64,000 bases of DNA from Chitinophaga barathri (GTDB taxonomy: Bacteria; Bacteroidota; Bacteroidia; Chitinophagales; Chitinophagaceae): assembly GCF_003807585.1 (NCBI RefSeq), contig NZ_RMBX01000016.1, forward strand, positions 1 to 64,000, read 5' to 3'. The notes under the pieces are model-generated. The model had not been told where the DNA came from. It did not search any database and was given only the letters and a program-made list of their open reading frames with translations. Below are positions 15,188 through 23,954 of the stretch, one piece after another. Made by a program: the position numbers and the translations under genes. Position 1 is the first letter of the stretch. Each line of letters begins with the position of its first letter.

Positions 15188-17008
15188 ATGAAGACGTATT
15201 TCAGGCTTTTATCGTTTGCTAAACCGATTGGAAGATATGCAGTCCCATATATCCTGTTCACGCTGATATCCGTGGTGTTCGGCACGTTGAACCTTGCGCT
15301 GGTGGCTCCATTGCTCACCACCTTGTTTGACAAGGAAGCCAAAGTCAACCCCGAGCCGCCCACCAGCTCTTTTAACGTGATTGATAACCTGAACTATTAC
15401 GCCGCCAAATTCAACTCGACCATCGGGCTCGAAAAGACCCTGCTCTGGGTTTGCGGGGTTATTATATTATCCGTACTCATCAGCAATATCTTCAGGTACC
15501 TGTCCGAAAAGACAATGGAAAACCTCCGCATCCATACCTTGCTGAATCTCCGGAAATCCGTGTTCAACAACGTGATGAACCTCGACCTTGCTTATTTTAA
15601 CAATGAAAGGAAGGGCGATATCATGTCGAAGGTGTCTTCGGACGTGCAGACCGTTCAATTTTCAGTAACAGGCACCCTCCAGGTAATTTTTAAGGAACCT
15701 TTAACATTAATCACTTACCTGGTCATGTTGTTCATGATCTCTTATAAACTCACCCTGTTTTCCATGCTGGTGATCCCCCTGGCGGGCTGGTTGATCTCCA
15801 AGATCGTAAAGCGGCTGAAACAGCAGGCTACCGAAAGCCACGAAACTTACGGGAATATGATCAGTTACCTGGATGAGGCCCTTTCCGGCATCAGGATCAT
15901 CAAGGCTTTTAATGCAGCCCCATATATCAAGGAACGTTTTAACAACGAGAACAAACAATACAGCCGCATCATCCGCTCCATGGCCAAAAGGATACAGCTG
16001 GCCTCCCCGGTATCCGAATTTATGGGAGTACTGATGGTGGCGGGCATCGTTTATTACGGCGGCACCCTCATTGCGGGGGGCAGCAAGGAGCTGGAACCGG
16101 CGGCGTTCATCGCATATATTGCTATTTTTTCCCAGATCATGCGCCCGGCCAAGGCTATTTCACAATCATTCTCCAATATTCACTCCGGTATTGCGGCCGG
16201 TGAAAGGGTCTTGAACCTGATAGACACTAAACCCAGCATCGTAAATGCGCCGGATGCGAAGCCCATCAAGGACTTTAAAGACAGGATCGAGTTCCGCGAC
16301 GTGACCTTCGGTTATGGCGAAAGGACGATCCTGGACCATGTGAGCTTCAGTATCCCCAAAGGGAAAAGCGTGGCGCTGGTAGGCCCTTCAGGCGGCGGCA
16401 AAAGCACCCTGATGGACCTTATCCCGAGGTTTATAGAGCCCTGGAGCGGGGAAGTAAGGATAGACGGGCATGACATCAAGGAATACACCCTGGAGTCCGT
16501 AAGGGACCTGATGGGAATAGTCAACCAGGATACCATTCTGTTCAACGACACCATTTTTAACAATATCGCTTTCGGGAACCTTGCTGCTACGCAGGAAGAA
16601 GTGGAAGCCGCAGCCCGGATCGCGAATGCCCATGAGTTCATCATAGGCACTGAAAACGGCTACCAGACGCGTATTGGGGACCGCGGAGTAAAACTTTCCG
16701 GCGGCCAGCGCCAGCGTATCTGTATTGCCCGCGCAGTGCTCCGCAACCCGCCCCTGATGCTGCTTGACGAGGCTACATCCGCCCTGGACACGGAATCCGA
16801 GAAAATGGTGCAGGATGCTCTCAATAATCTCATGAAAAACAGGACTTCCGTTATAATTGCCCACCGTTTAAGCACTATTCAGAGTGCTGATTTAATCATT
16901 GTCCTGGAGCAGGGAAGGATTGTTGAAACTGGCACTCATATTGAGTTATTAGCCCAAAATGGTCTATACAGGAAGTTGATAGAAATGCAGACTTTTAGCG
17001 GCAGCTGA
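15188..17008 (+). CDS. MsbA-like ABC exporter (fused membrane and ATPase domains)
   Basis: The 606-residue protein has an N-terminal six-helix exporter domain (about residues 20-330) and a C-terminal nucleotide-binding domain. The latter shows Walker A GPSGGGKST (about 398-406), signature LSGGQ, Walker B LMLLDEATSALD and a switch histidine in IIAHRLS. It should act as a homodimer in the inner membrane. MsbA flips lipid A-core, while near relatives export peptides or drugs. The glycosyltransferase genes downstream fit an envelope-lipid role, though only as context. The C-terminus ends normally. A -7 element lies 26 bp upstream. Confidence 0.92.
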   Translation: MKTYFRLLSFAKPIGRYAVPYILFTLISVVFGTLNLALVAPLLTTLFDKEAKVNPEPPTSSFNVIDNLNYYAAKFNSTIGLEKTLLWVCGVIILSVLISNIFRYLSEKTMENLRIHTLLNLRKSVFNNVMNLDLAYFNNERKGDIMSKVSSDVQTVQFSVTGTLQVIFKEPLTLITYLVMLFMISYKLTLFSMLVIPLAGWLISKIVKRLKQQATESHETYGNMISYLDEALSGIRIIKAFNAAPYIKERFNNENKQYSRIIRSMAKRIQLASPVSEFMGVLMVAGIVYYGGTLIAGGSKELEPAAFIAYIAIFSQIMRPAKAISQSFSNIHSGIAAGERVLNLIDTKPSIVNAPDAKPIKDFKDRIEFRDVTFGYGERTILDHVSFSIPKGKSVALVGPSGGGKSTLMDLIPRFIEPWSGEVRIDGHDIKEYTLESVRDLMGIVNQDTILFNDTIFNNIAFGNLAATQEEVEAAARIANAHEFIIGTENGYQTRIGDRGVKLSGGQRQRICIARAVLRNPPLMLLDEATSALDTESEKMVQDALNNLMKNRTSVIIAHRLSTIQSADLIIVLEQGRIVETGTHIELLAQNGLYRKLIEMQTFSGS

Positions 17009-17194
17009 TAAAAAATAAATATATACTCTATTTTTATAACTTATATTTTCATATTTTTAAGCGCGTGCTGTAACATTTTCGAATGATCCCCGTTATAAAA
17101 GGAACAGGGATGCCGAAACCTGACTATCAACTATCGACCAAAGATATGGTCTGCGAACGGCCAATCTTTAGTAAAAACCTGAAATAATCCTTGA

Positions 17195-17995
17195 ATGGAA
17201 AGACAATCGTTCAAAGTAGGATTGCTGATTTCAACCTACAACTGGCCAAAAGCGCTCGAAACTATTTTTGCCAGCATCCAAAACCAAACGAGAATGCCGG
17301 ACGAGATCATCATTGCCGATGACGGTTCCGGACCTGCCACAGCGGAAGTGATCCGCCGTTGGGAGCACATCCTTCAGATCCCCTTTAAACATGCCTGGCA
17401 TGATGATGACGGGTTCAGAAAAAGTATTATCCTGAACAAGGCAGTTAAATTATCCGAAGTAGATTACATCATTGAAATAGACGGGGACATTTTATTACAC
17501 CCCCGTTTTGTGCAGGATCACGTTCGTCATGCGCGCCGCGGCCAGTTTATCCAGGGCGCCCGCACCATGATCAGCGAATCCAGGACCGGAGATATCCTTT
17601 CACACGGTCATTCAGGCCCGCTGCATTTCTTCAGCACGGGTATCGGCAGCAGGATCAATTCACTGCGTATGCCCTGGTTGTCTTTTATCTTCAAGATGAC
17701 CAAACAAAAATCCACTAACACCAAAGGCTGCAACCTTGCTTTCTGGAAAGAGGACTTCATTGCCATCAACGGTTATAACAATACCTTCAACGGCTGGGGC
17801 TCTGAAGACAACGAGTTTGCGGCACGGCTGATCAATGCCGGCATCCTCAAAAAACGCCTTAAAATGGCGGCGGTGTGTTATCACCTTCACCACAAGTGCA
17901 ATTCAAAATCAGAAGTGATTGCGAATGAATACCGGTATATGGAAACGATCCGTTACAAGATCATTTCATGCCTGAACGGTTACGCGGAGGTGTAA
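17195..17995 (+). CDS. Family 2 glycosyltransferase (galactosyltransferase-like C-terminus)
   Basis: The 266-residue protein starts FKVGLLISTYNWPKALETIF with IIIADDGSG (about residues 39-47), the nucleotide-sugar pocket of GT2 enzymes. It has a metal-binding-like EIDGDILLHP (about 92-101) and a C-terminal GWGSEDNEFAARLINAG typical of the galactosyltransferase-type acceptor region. There is no membrane segment, so it is cytosolic or peripheral. It probably adds a sugar to a lipopolysaccharide or glycan precursor. The sugar cannot be told from sequence. Its last 16 bp overlap the end of the convergent glycosyltransferase gene. Confidence 0.9.
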   Translation: MERQSFKVGLLISTYNWPKALETIFASIQNQTRMPDEIIIADDGSGPATAEVIRRWEHILQIPFKHAWHDDDGFRKSIILNKAVKLSEVDYIIEIDGDILLHPRFVQDHVRHARRGQFIQGARTMISESRTGDILSHGHSGPLHFFSTGIGSRINSLRMPWLSFIFKMTKQKSTNTKGCNLAFWKEDFIAINGYNNTFNGWGSEDNEFAARLINAGILKKRLKMAAVCYHLHHKCNSKSEVIANEYRYMETIRYKIISCLNGYAEV

Positions 17996-19098
17996 CGCCA
18001 GATCCAGATCACCAGTAAGGGATAAAGCACCCATTTCACGAGTTTGTAAGTGTTGGTACGGTAGAAATGGGTCTTCCTGAAACTGCCGTTGTAATTAAAG
18101 CGCTCGGTAATACCCACCAGGCGCCCCCTGGAAATATTCCCCCAGAACATCCCGGCTTCCTGGATCAGCCTCAGCAGCAGCAGGTAAAAATACACTTCAA
18201 TGCTGGGTTTGGCTCTTCTTTTGGCGGACTGTACGGCTCCCGCCACTATTTCTATTAACACCACGCCCCCGATGAAAAGGCCAATGGCAGGCAGCAGCGA
18301 CGGTTTCAGAAAAGCGGCGGCAATGCCGGTTATCAATGCGAGGAAAACAGTTTCTATGGTATTCGGAAAGTCGTGGTAAGCATATTTCGGATTGAGCTGC
18401 GGCAGCCAGCTGTTGCCCATGCCATAACGGAAAGGCCGTTTGAAATTAGACGCTTCGTTGTTCCACCAGGGATGCTCCACAGCGGCCTCCGGTAAGGATT
18501 TGAAATCGGTAAAGTTATTCCGCTCACGGATATTCATAAAAAAGTCCACATCCTCCCCTCCTCCTGCTTTCGGGAATATCTCGGAGAAACGTACATCCCC
18601 CATGGCCACGCGGCTGATCATCATATTTGCCGTAGCGCCCCAGGCAAAAGATTTCCTGTCTTTCGCGATCTTAAAAATATCCATGCTGCCGCTGGCAACA
18701 ATAGCGTGAGAGAAAGCCTTGTGTGGCGGCGGCATATTCACCAGCCCGATAAAACCGATCTCCTTTGGGAACCTGCGGATGGCTTCCGCGTAAATTTCCA
18801 GGAGGTTGGCCGGCACGGTGATGTCATCGTCCAGGAACAATATCCATTCGGCATTGCCCATTTCCATGGCTTTATTACGCGTGCGCGCCGCGCCCAGGTT
18901 CTCCGGGTTGATAGAGAGGAATACACGCTGATTGTCCACCAGTTGCTGAATGGCGGGAGATGGCACCACAGCGGGATTGTCCGCCACCAGGAAAAACCTG
19001 ATCTCAGTATCCGCAGGCCTTTTCAAAGAAAGGATCGGCAACAGGTAATGCTCTTCCAGCCTGAATGAAGGTATAACTACATCTATTTGAACGGACAT
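17980..19098 (-). CDS. Family 2 glycosyltransferase with C-terminal membrane helices
   Basis: The 372-residue protein has an N-terminal GT-A domain (about residues 3-240): VDVVIPSFRLEEHYLLPIL-like start, PENLGAARTRNKAME, then FLDDDITVP, the DxD-type metal site. Two or three hydrophobic segments follow at about 255-300, with a further one near the C-terminus (WVLYPLLVIWIW). It is probably an inner-membrane glycosyltransferase of surface glycan synthesis. It converges on the GT2 gene at 17195 with a 16-bp 3' overlap. A TAGCTTTG promoter element lies at 19146-19153. Confidence 0.9.
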   Translation of the reverse strand: MSVQIDVVIPSFRLEEHYLLPILSLKRPADTEIRFFLVADNPAVVPSPAIQQLVDNQRVFLSINPENLGAARTRNKAMEMGNAEWILFLDDDITVPANLLEIYAEAIRRFPKEIGFIGLVNMPPPHKAFSHAIVASGSMDIFKIAKDRKSFAWGATANMMISRVAMGDVRFSEIFPKAGGGEDVDFFMNIRERNNFTDFKSLPEAAVEHPWWNNEASNFKRPFRYGMGNSWLPQLNPKYAYHDFPNTIETVFLALITGIAAAFLKPSLLPAIGLFIGGVVLIEIVAGAVQSAKRRAKPSIEVYFYLLLLRLIQEAGMFWGNISRGRLVGITERFNYNGSFRKTHFYRTNTYKLVKWVLYPLLVIWIWRYTSA

Positions 19099-19145
19099 GC
19101 GGATATGTTAAAATTTAGATCAGTAAAATGCGGAAAGCCGCGCCG

Positions 19146-19153
19146 CAAAGCTA
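19146..19153 (-). promoter_or_regulatory. -7 promoter element of the membrane glycosyltransferase gene
   Basis: TAGCTTTG on the minus strand matches TAnnTTTG exactly, 47 bp upstream of the start codon at 19098. Confidence 0.45.
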
Positions 19154-19231
19154 CTATTTATTGTCGTTTTTCTGGTATATTTCAACTACCCGGTACATGT
19201 TTTGTTATTACACTACATAACCAGACCAGAC

Positions 19232-20050
19232 ATGCAAAAAATACTCGTACCCACCGACTTTTCAGACACGGCATTCAACGCCGCCCGTTATGCCGTTTCA
19301 TTTGCCCGGCAGGCAAAAGCCACGGACATTGTTCTTTTTCATGCCTATGGCTTTCCCCCGCAGCCTACCAGCGCCATACTCGCGCTGACGGATGCGGATA
19401 CGCCCGAATATCGTCAGATGCTGGATCAGCAGATGGCTAAACTGAAACAGGAACTGCAAAGCCTGCTGGTGGAGTACGTCAACATCGAAACAAAAATAAG
19501 CCCCCTCACCTTCCTCGAAGGCCTGCACGAAGCATTGGCAGATGTAAACATCTCAGCGGCCGTCATGGGCATCACCGGGAAAAGTGCGCTGGAGCAACGT
19601 TTTATCGGCAGCAACGCGCTGAACGCAGCCGATACAACCAATCTGCCGCTCGTAATTGTGCCGCATGCCGTTGTATACGAAAAAGTGCACCGCATATTGT
19701 TCGCCTACAACACAAAACAACCCTTACAGGATCACCAGGTATCCGGCATCCGGTCGATTTTGAACGACCTGCATGCCACGCTGGAGATCGTGCATGTATC
19801 CACCACGGAAGAAAACAGCGGCGAAGCGCCCGAAGAGGTATTGCGGGCATTCGGCCTCACGCCTTCATCTTACCACGAAGTACAGAATATTGACCTTATC
19901 GCCGGCATACAGGGATACGCGGCGGAGAGCAACGCGGATATGCTGCTCGCCATTCCCGGGGAATACGGGTTCTTTGCGGAGCTGTTTCACAAAAGCATTA
20001 CCAAACGGCTGGCTTTTAACGCGGATGTGCCGGTGGTGATCATGCGGTAG
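19232..20050 (+). CDS. Universal stress protein, tandem UspA domains
   Basis: The 272-residue protein contains two UspA-type domains. The first begins MQKILVPTDFSDTAFNAARYAVSFA and ends near residue 143 (NLPLVIVPH). The second starts VHRILFAYNTKQPL and ends VPVVIMR. Bacteroidota commonly have such tandem forms. A possible G-x2-G-x9-G(S/T) ATP motif in domain 1 appears as GITGKSALEQRFIGSNA, so nucleotide binding there is plausible. The longest frame starts at TTG 19202; ATG 19232 gives the canonical Usp start. The role is general stress tolerance, with no specific partner evident. Confidence 0.9.
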   Translation: MQKILVPTDFSDTAFNAARYAVSFARQAKATDIVLFHAYGFPPQPTSAILALTDADTPEYRQMLDQQMAKLKQELQSLLVEYVNIETKISPLTFLEGLHEALADVNISAAVMGITGKSALEQRFIGSNALNAADTTNLPLVIVPHAVVYEKVHRILFAYNTKQPLQDHQVSGIRSILNDLHATLEIVHVSTTEENSGEAPEEVLRAFGLTPSSYHEVQNIDLIAGIQGYAAESNADMLLAIPGEYGFFAELFHKSITKRLAFNADVPVVIMR

Positions 20051-20100
20051 TATACCTTATGGAATAAACGACGCAAAGCATCTACCTGTAAAACATCCAC

Positions 20101-20853
20101 ATGCGCGTGATAATCCTCCTTACCTGCCTTTGCTGCACACAGCTGCTGTCCGCCCAGACCAAAACGATTCACGTGCTCGTAGCCCTCTGTGACAACCAAT
20201 ACCAGGGTATTGTAAAAGTGCCCGCACGCATCGGCAACGGGCAGGACCCCGCTAACAATCTCTACTGGGGTTGCGGCTACGGCGTCAAAACATTCCTGAA
20301 AAAACAACCGGACTGGAAACTGCTGCGTACTATCGCCAATCCTTCCGCCAATATCTACGAACGGCTGGTGTTCAAACATACCGGCAAGGACTGTTACCTG
20401 GTGGCGGATGCGTACAACGGCGCGTATATGAAACAAACCGTTTCCACCTTCCTGGACTATGCCGCCGGCAAACAATCCTTCACTCTCGGCGAACCGGCCA
20501 TACCGGCAGGCGGCGGCTCGCAGCTGATCTGTTTTGTGGGCCACAACGGCCTGATGGACTTCCAGCTCACACAAACGCCGTCACCGGTAAATAACAGGCC
20601 CCGGCAGGCCGCGATATTCGCCTGCGCAAGCAAACCTTACTTTTACGAAGCCCTCAAAAAAACAGGCGCCCAGCCCCTGATCTGGACCACCCACCTGCTT
20701 TCTCCCGAAGCCTATACGCTGGATGCGATGGTGGATGCCTGGCTGCTGAACGAAACCGCCGCATCCATCCGTGAAAAGGTGGCGCAGGCGTACAACAAAT
20801 ACCAGCACTGCGGCATCAAAGGCGCACGTAATCTTTTTGCGACGGGCTGGTAA
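20101..20853 (+). CDS. Exported protein of unknown function
   Basis: The 250-residue protein has a clear Sec signal peptide (about residues 1-19, cleavage after LLSAQ-type site). The mature part begins TKTIHVLVALCDNQYQGIVKVPARIGNGQDP and has several Cys residues and an NLYWGCGYGVKTFL segment. I recall similar conserved hypothetical proteins in Bacteroidota but no named domain. No catalytic motif can be defended. It lies 50 bp after the Usp gene on the same strand and may be co-transcribed with it. Confidence 0.75.
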   Translation: MRVIILLTCLCCTQLLSAQTKTIHVLVALCDNQYQGIVKVPARIGNGQDPANNLYWGCGYGVKTFLKKQPDWKLLRTIANPSANIYERLVFKHTGKDCYLVADAYNGAYMKQTVSTFLDYAAGKQSFTLGEPAIPAGGGSQLICFVGHNGLMDFQLTQTPSPVNNRPRQAAIFACASKPYFYEALKKTGAQPLIWTTHLLSPEAYTLDAMVDAWLLNETAASIREKVAQAYNKYQHCGIKGARNLFATGW

Positions 20854-20934
20854 CACCAGCTCACGAAACGGGAAGTGGAGATTATCAGGATGTAGGCAGC
20901 GAACTTTGCCATGCACCACGGCATATTGTAATCT

Positions 20935-22101
20935 TTACAGCCTGCGCATCACCTCCAGACAGGCCCGGCTGTTATGATAAGGGCATTTCCAGATGCCCAC
21001 TTTATCTTCCTTCATTTGCTGTTTCTCCGCATCTATGCCCCAGTGCCATTCACCATGCTCCCTGTCCAGGATATGCGTCCGGATAAAATCCCAGGAACCT
21101 TCAGCCATCCGCAGGTACTTCTCATCATTGCTTGCCTGGTATGCATTCACAAACCCCACGATCGCTTCCGCCTGTGGCCACCACAGTTTTTCAGGGACCA
21201 GCTTTTGATCTGAAAGATCAAATTCCTGCCAGAGACCACCGTCTGTATCCAATCCTTCAGAAGCTGCATCGGCCATCCGCGGGGCCAGTATTTTGAACTT
21301 CCCTGTTAATTCTTCATCACCCAGTATTTCGGCTGCCTGCTGCAAAAGCCAGCTGGCTTCAATATCATGACCGTAACTCAGCGTCTCTCCCTGCGGGTTC
21401 CATTGTTCATCAAAAAACAGGTGCAAATGCCCCGTTTCTTTGTTCACGATCTTGTCGTGGAATACCAGCAGCAGGTCCCGGAGATGGGTTTTCAGCGACT
21501 CGTCCGGCCAGATGGAATACAGGTTCGCATATGCTTCCAGGATATGCAGGTGTGTATTCATGGACTTTTTGACGTCCATGTCCTTCTCAGGCTGTGAAAA
21601 ATCCTTCCAGTCGCGGGTAAACGCTTCCTGGTAACCTCCGTGGATACAATCATACCCGTACAGCTGGATAAGACTGTACATCCCGATCGCTTTTTCTTTC
21701 GCCTCTTCCAGCCCCGTGGCCTTGAAATATTCACTGAAAGCGTACAGGGTGAAGGCGATGGCGTATACCTGTTTCTGCGTTTCCACAGGATGGCCGGAAT
21801 AATCCACGCACCAGAGCACTCCGCCAAACTCTTTGTCCACCAGGTATGTATTGATGAAATCGTAGGCGCGGCGGGCCATTTCAAGATATTCAGGCTTACG
21901 GTCTGCCGTATACGCAGCGGAAAAAGCCCAGAGGATGCGGGCGTTCAGCACGGAGCCTTTCAGCGCAAAACGGTCCGGCGTATTATCATTCGCCAGCCTT
22001 CCGTAAAAACCTCCGGATTGCTCGTCCACGGTATGTTTCATCCAAAAATCCAGGACGCTGGTCAGCTCCTGTTGTAAAGCTGGTTTTAAATCGGTTTGCA
22101 T
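20935..22101 (-). CDS. Cellobiose 2-epimerase / N-acylglucosamine 2-epimerase family enzyme
   Basis: The 388-residue protein is full length for the AGE superfamily, an (alpha/alpha)6 barrel. Motifs typical of cellobiose 2-epimerases are present: SGGFYGRLAND (about residues 24-34), MNTHLHILEAYANLY (about 180-194) and SYGHDIEASWLL (about 243-254) with the catalytic-type histidines. The family epimerises the reducing-end glucose of beta-1,4-disaccharides to mannose. AGE-type activity on GlcNAc is the alternative. The longest frame begins at 22260; the first 53 residues have no family resemblance, and ATG 22101 is chosen. It has no signal peptide and should be cytosolic. Confidence 0.88.
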   Translation of the reverse strand: MQTDLKPALQQELTSVLDFWMKHTVDEQSGGFYGRLANDNTPDRFALKGSVLNARILWAFSAAYTADRKPEYLEMARRAYDFINTYLVDKEFGGVLWCVDYSGHPVETQKQVYAIAFTLYAFSEYFKATGLEEAKEKAIGMYSLIQLYGYDCIHGGYQEAFTRDWKDFSQPEKDMDVKKSMNTHLHILEAYANLYSIWPDESLKTHLRDLLLVFHDKIVNKETGHLHLFFDEQWNPQGETLSYGHDIEASWLLQQAAEILGDEELTGKFKILAPRMADAASEGLDTDGGLWQEFDLSDQKLVPEKLWWPQAEAIVGFVNAYQASNDEKYLRMAEGSWDFIRTHILDREHGEWHWGIDAEKQQMKEDKVGIWKCPYHNSRACLEVMRRL

Positions 22102-22207
22102 ATGATGAAGAACAACAAAATCGCGCCAATTGTTCCGGCATAGCCCAAAACAACCCGTTGGCTGCCGTCCGGCAGTCAGGAAAGAAGAGCCGAGATATGA
22201 AAGGCCG

Positions 22208-22768
22208 CTAATGTATATCCGTCTGCAGTCGTGCAACGGCCAGCTTGCGGTCCGTTTCAAGTTCTTTGATAAACGGCAGGCCGTCCTGTATATAAAGCCT
22301 GCTGCTCAGCTCCAGGTAATTGTCCAGCTGGAAGAACATCGCCGCTCGGTTGCTGCCCAGCAATTTGATCATTCTGCGGTAATACCGGATCTGCAGCGAT
22401 ACAAATTCCTTATCGTTTTTGATGATGCTTTTGGTCAGCTCGGTCATCATTTGTTCGTCCACGCTCTGGAATTTTTCGTTATACAGTCTCAGCAGGGCGA
22501 TCCTTTCTTCCGTGAAAGGGGCTTTTTCGTTTTCGTACTGCATCAGGGCTTCGGTAAACTCCGTTTGTTCGCTGCGCGTTATGTGGAGGTAATTGGAAAA
22601 GAGGTCTTCACGGGTTTTCCCGAATAGCCGGAATACAATATCATTATCGGCCACAAGGGATTCTTTTTCCTTTTTGACCGGTGTTTCGCCGGATATTTCG
22701 TTTTGAGCAAAAAGGGGCGTGCCGGTTAACTGTGCTCCTAACAAACAGATTACTAACAGATTTCTCAT
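22208..22768 (-). CDS. Exported helical protein of unknown function
   Basis: The 186-residue protein has a signal peptide (about residues 1-22, ending PLFAQ). The remainder is almost wholly helical and charged, with heptad-like stretches (DLFSNYLHITRSEQTEFTEALMQYENEKAPF and later KEFVSLQIRYYRRMIKLLG). The size and pattern recall periplasmic Spy/CpxP-type sensor or chaperone proteins, but the LTxxQ motif is not clear. It is monocistronic between the epimerase and the two-component genes on the same strand. Function unknown. Confidence 0.7.
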   Translation of the reverse strand: MRNLLVICLLGAQLTGTPLFAQNEISGETPVKKEKESLVADNDIVFRLFGKTREDLFSNYLHITRSEQTEFTEALMQYENEKAPFTEERIALLRLYNEKFQSVDEQMMTELTKSIIKNDKEFVSLQIRYYRRMIKLLGSNRAAMFFQLDNYLELSSRLYIQDGLPFIKELETDRKLAVARLQTDIH

Positions 22769-23210
22769 ACAATATGATTTGCGGCAGTGTTTCCACGGCC
22801 AGTGGGGGAAGGCAGGTGCTCAATGTTTATGCCGGGGCGGGCGCTTCAGTGTTTCAGGGTAATTGTTCCGGTTTGTTGATCAATGGATCACCTGTTGGAT
22901 TCATATTTCAACGTAACAAGAAGTTTGCCGTGTTTTACGGTTTGTTTTGTTGCCGGTTAATTATAGAAAAACGGGCCTGGGTGAGCGTCCTGTACTCAGG
23001 GAGGAGCATGTTCCGGTGGGTTAATACCGTGGAAAAAAATCAACACCTGTGCCATATGCATGGTTTTAAGATGACAGGAGAACAGTGAGTGTGCTGATGC
23101 TTAAGGGGTTTAGGTATAACGCCGGAGATAGGTTATTTGTTGTCTTCTGTAAAAGGATGCCCATAAGTGACCTATGCAATAAACGGCCGGGAGACAGCCC
23201 TGTTACATAC
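22769..23210. other. 442-bp intergenic region without recognised genes
   Basis: It lies between the exported helical protein gene and the LytTR regulator gene, both on the minus strand. A plus-strand frame (22681-23088) overlaps the signal-peptide coding region antisense and has no recognisable composition, so it is not called. I see no strong hairpin or exact TAnnTTTG element. Confidence 0.4.
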
Positions 23211-23954
23211 TTAGTTCACCAGCTCCTGCCTCACCTTATCCTTCCTGTCCCGGGAAACCGGCACGCGGGAACCATCTTCCATCAGCAGGTCCATGCCGCC
23301 GTCCTTGAGGATGCTGCGCACATGGCGGCGGTTCACAAGATGGCTCTGGTGGCAGCGTACAAAACCGTAAGGGCGCAGCATTTCCTCGTATTCAAAGAGC
23401 GGAACGGATACCAGCATCTTTTCACCGCCCCGGAGGTACATGGTGGTGTAACTGTTGTTGCTTTCGCAGCGGGTGATGTCATTCACAAATACAAGGCGGT
23501 TTTCTTTCGCCGAAGGCAATACAATACGGTGGTCCTGTTGAAGACTGCCCTGTTTTAAGACCGTCAGCAGGTGCCCCAGCTGGCGGTCTTTTTGTGCGCG
23601 GCGCTGAAGCGCTTTACTGACGGCCCCTTTCAGTTCATCGATGTTGACTGGTTTGAGAAGGTAATCCATGGCGGAGAACTTCACCGCCTGAATGCCATAT
23701 TGATCGTAAGCCGTTACAAAAACTACTTCAAATTGCGCGTCAGGGAGGGCCAGCAGCACATCAAAACCGTTTTTGCCGGGCATCTGGATATCCAGGAAAA
23801 CGATATCGGGCTGGTGTTTGCCGATCTGGAGAATGCCTTCATCCGCGTTATGCGCTTCACCCGCCACGGTTACTTCGCTGCAATGCTGCTCCAGCAGGCG
23901 CCGGAGGTTGAGCAGGTTATGCGGCTCATCGTCTATCAGTACGGCTTTAAGCAT
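23211..23954 (-). CDS. LytTR-type response regulator
   Basis: The 247-residue protein has a receiver domain (about residues 3-118) with acidic pocket DDE at 8-10, phosphoacceptor Asp55 in IVFLDIQMPGKNG and a conserved Lys in YLLKPVNI (about 106). A LytTR DNA-binding domain follows (about 145-245), including FVRCHQSHLVNRRHV. It acts as the DNA-binding partner of the kinase encoded just upstream; the two genes overlap by 8 bp. Targets are unknown, although LytTR regulators often control genes nearby. Confidence 0.94.
   Translation of the reverse strand: MLKAVLIDDEPHNLLNLRRLLEQHCSEVTVAGEAHNADEGILQIGKHQPDIVFLDIQMPGKNGFDVLLALPDAQFEVVFVTAYDQYGIQAVKFSAMDYLLKPVNIDELKGAVSKALQRRAQKDRQLGHLLTVLKQGSLQQDHRIVLPSAKENRLVFVNDITRCESNNSYTTMYLRGGEKMLVSVPLFEYEEMLRPYGFVRCHQSHLVNRRHVRSILKDGGMDLLMEDGSRVPVSRDRKDKVRQELVN

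Noticed and set aside
22681..23088. 135-codon plus-strand frame before the two-component genes
   Set aside because: Begins antisense to a signal-peptide coding region and shows no recognisable domain.
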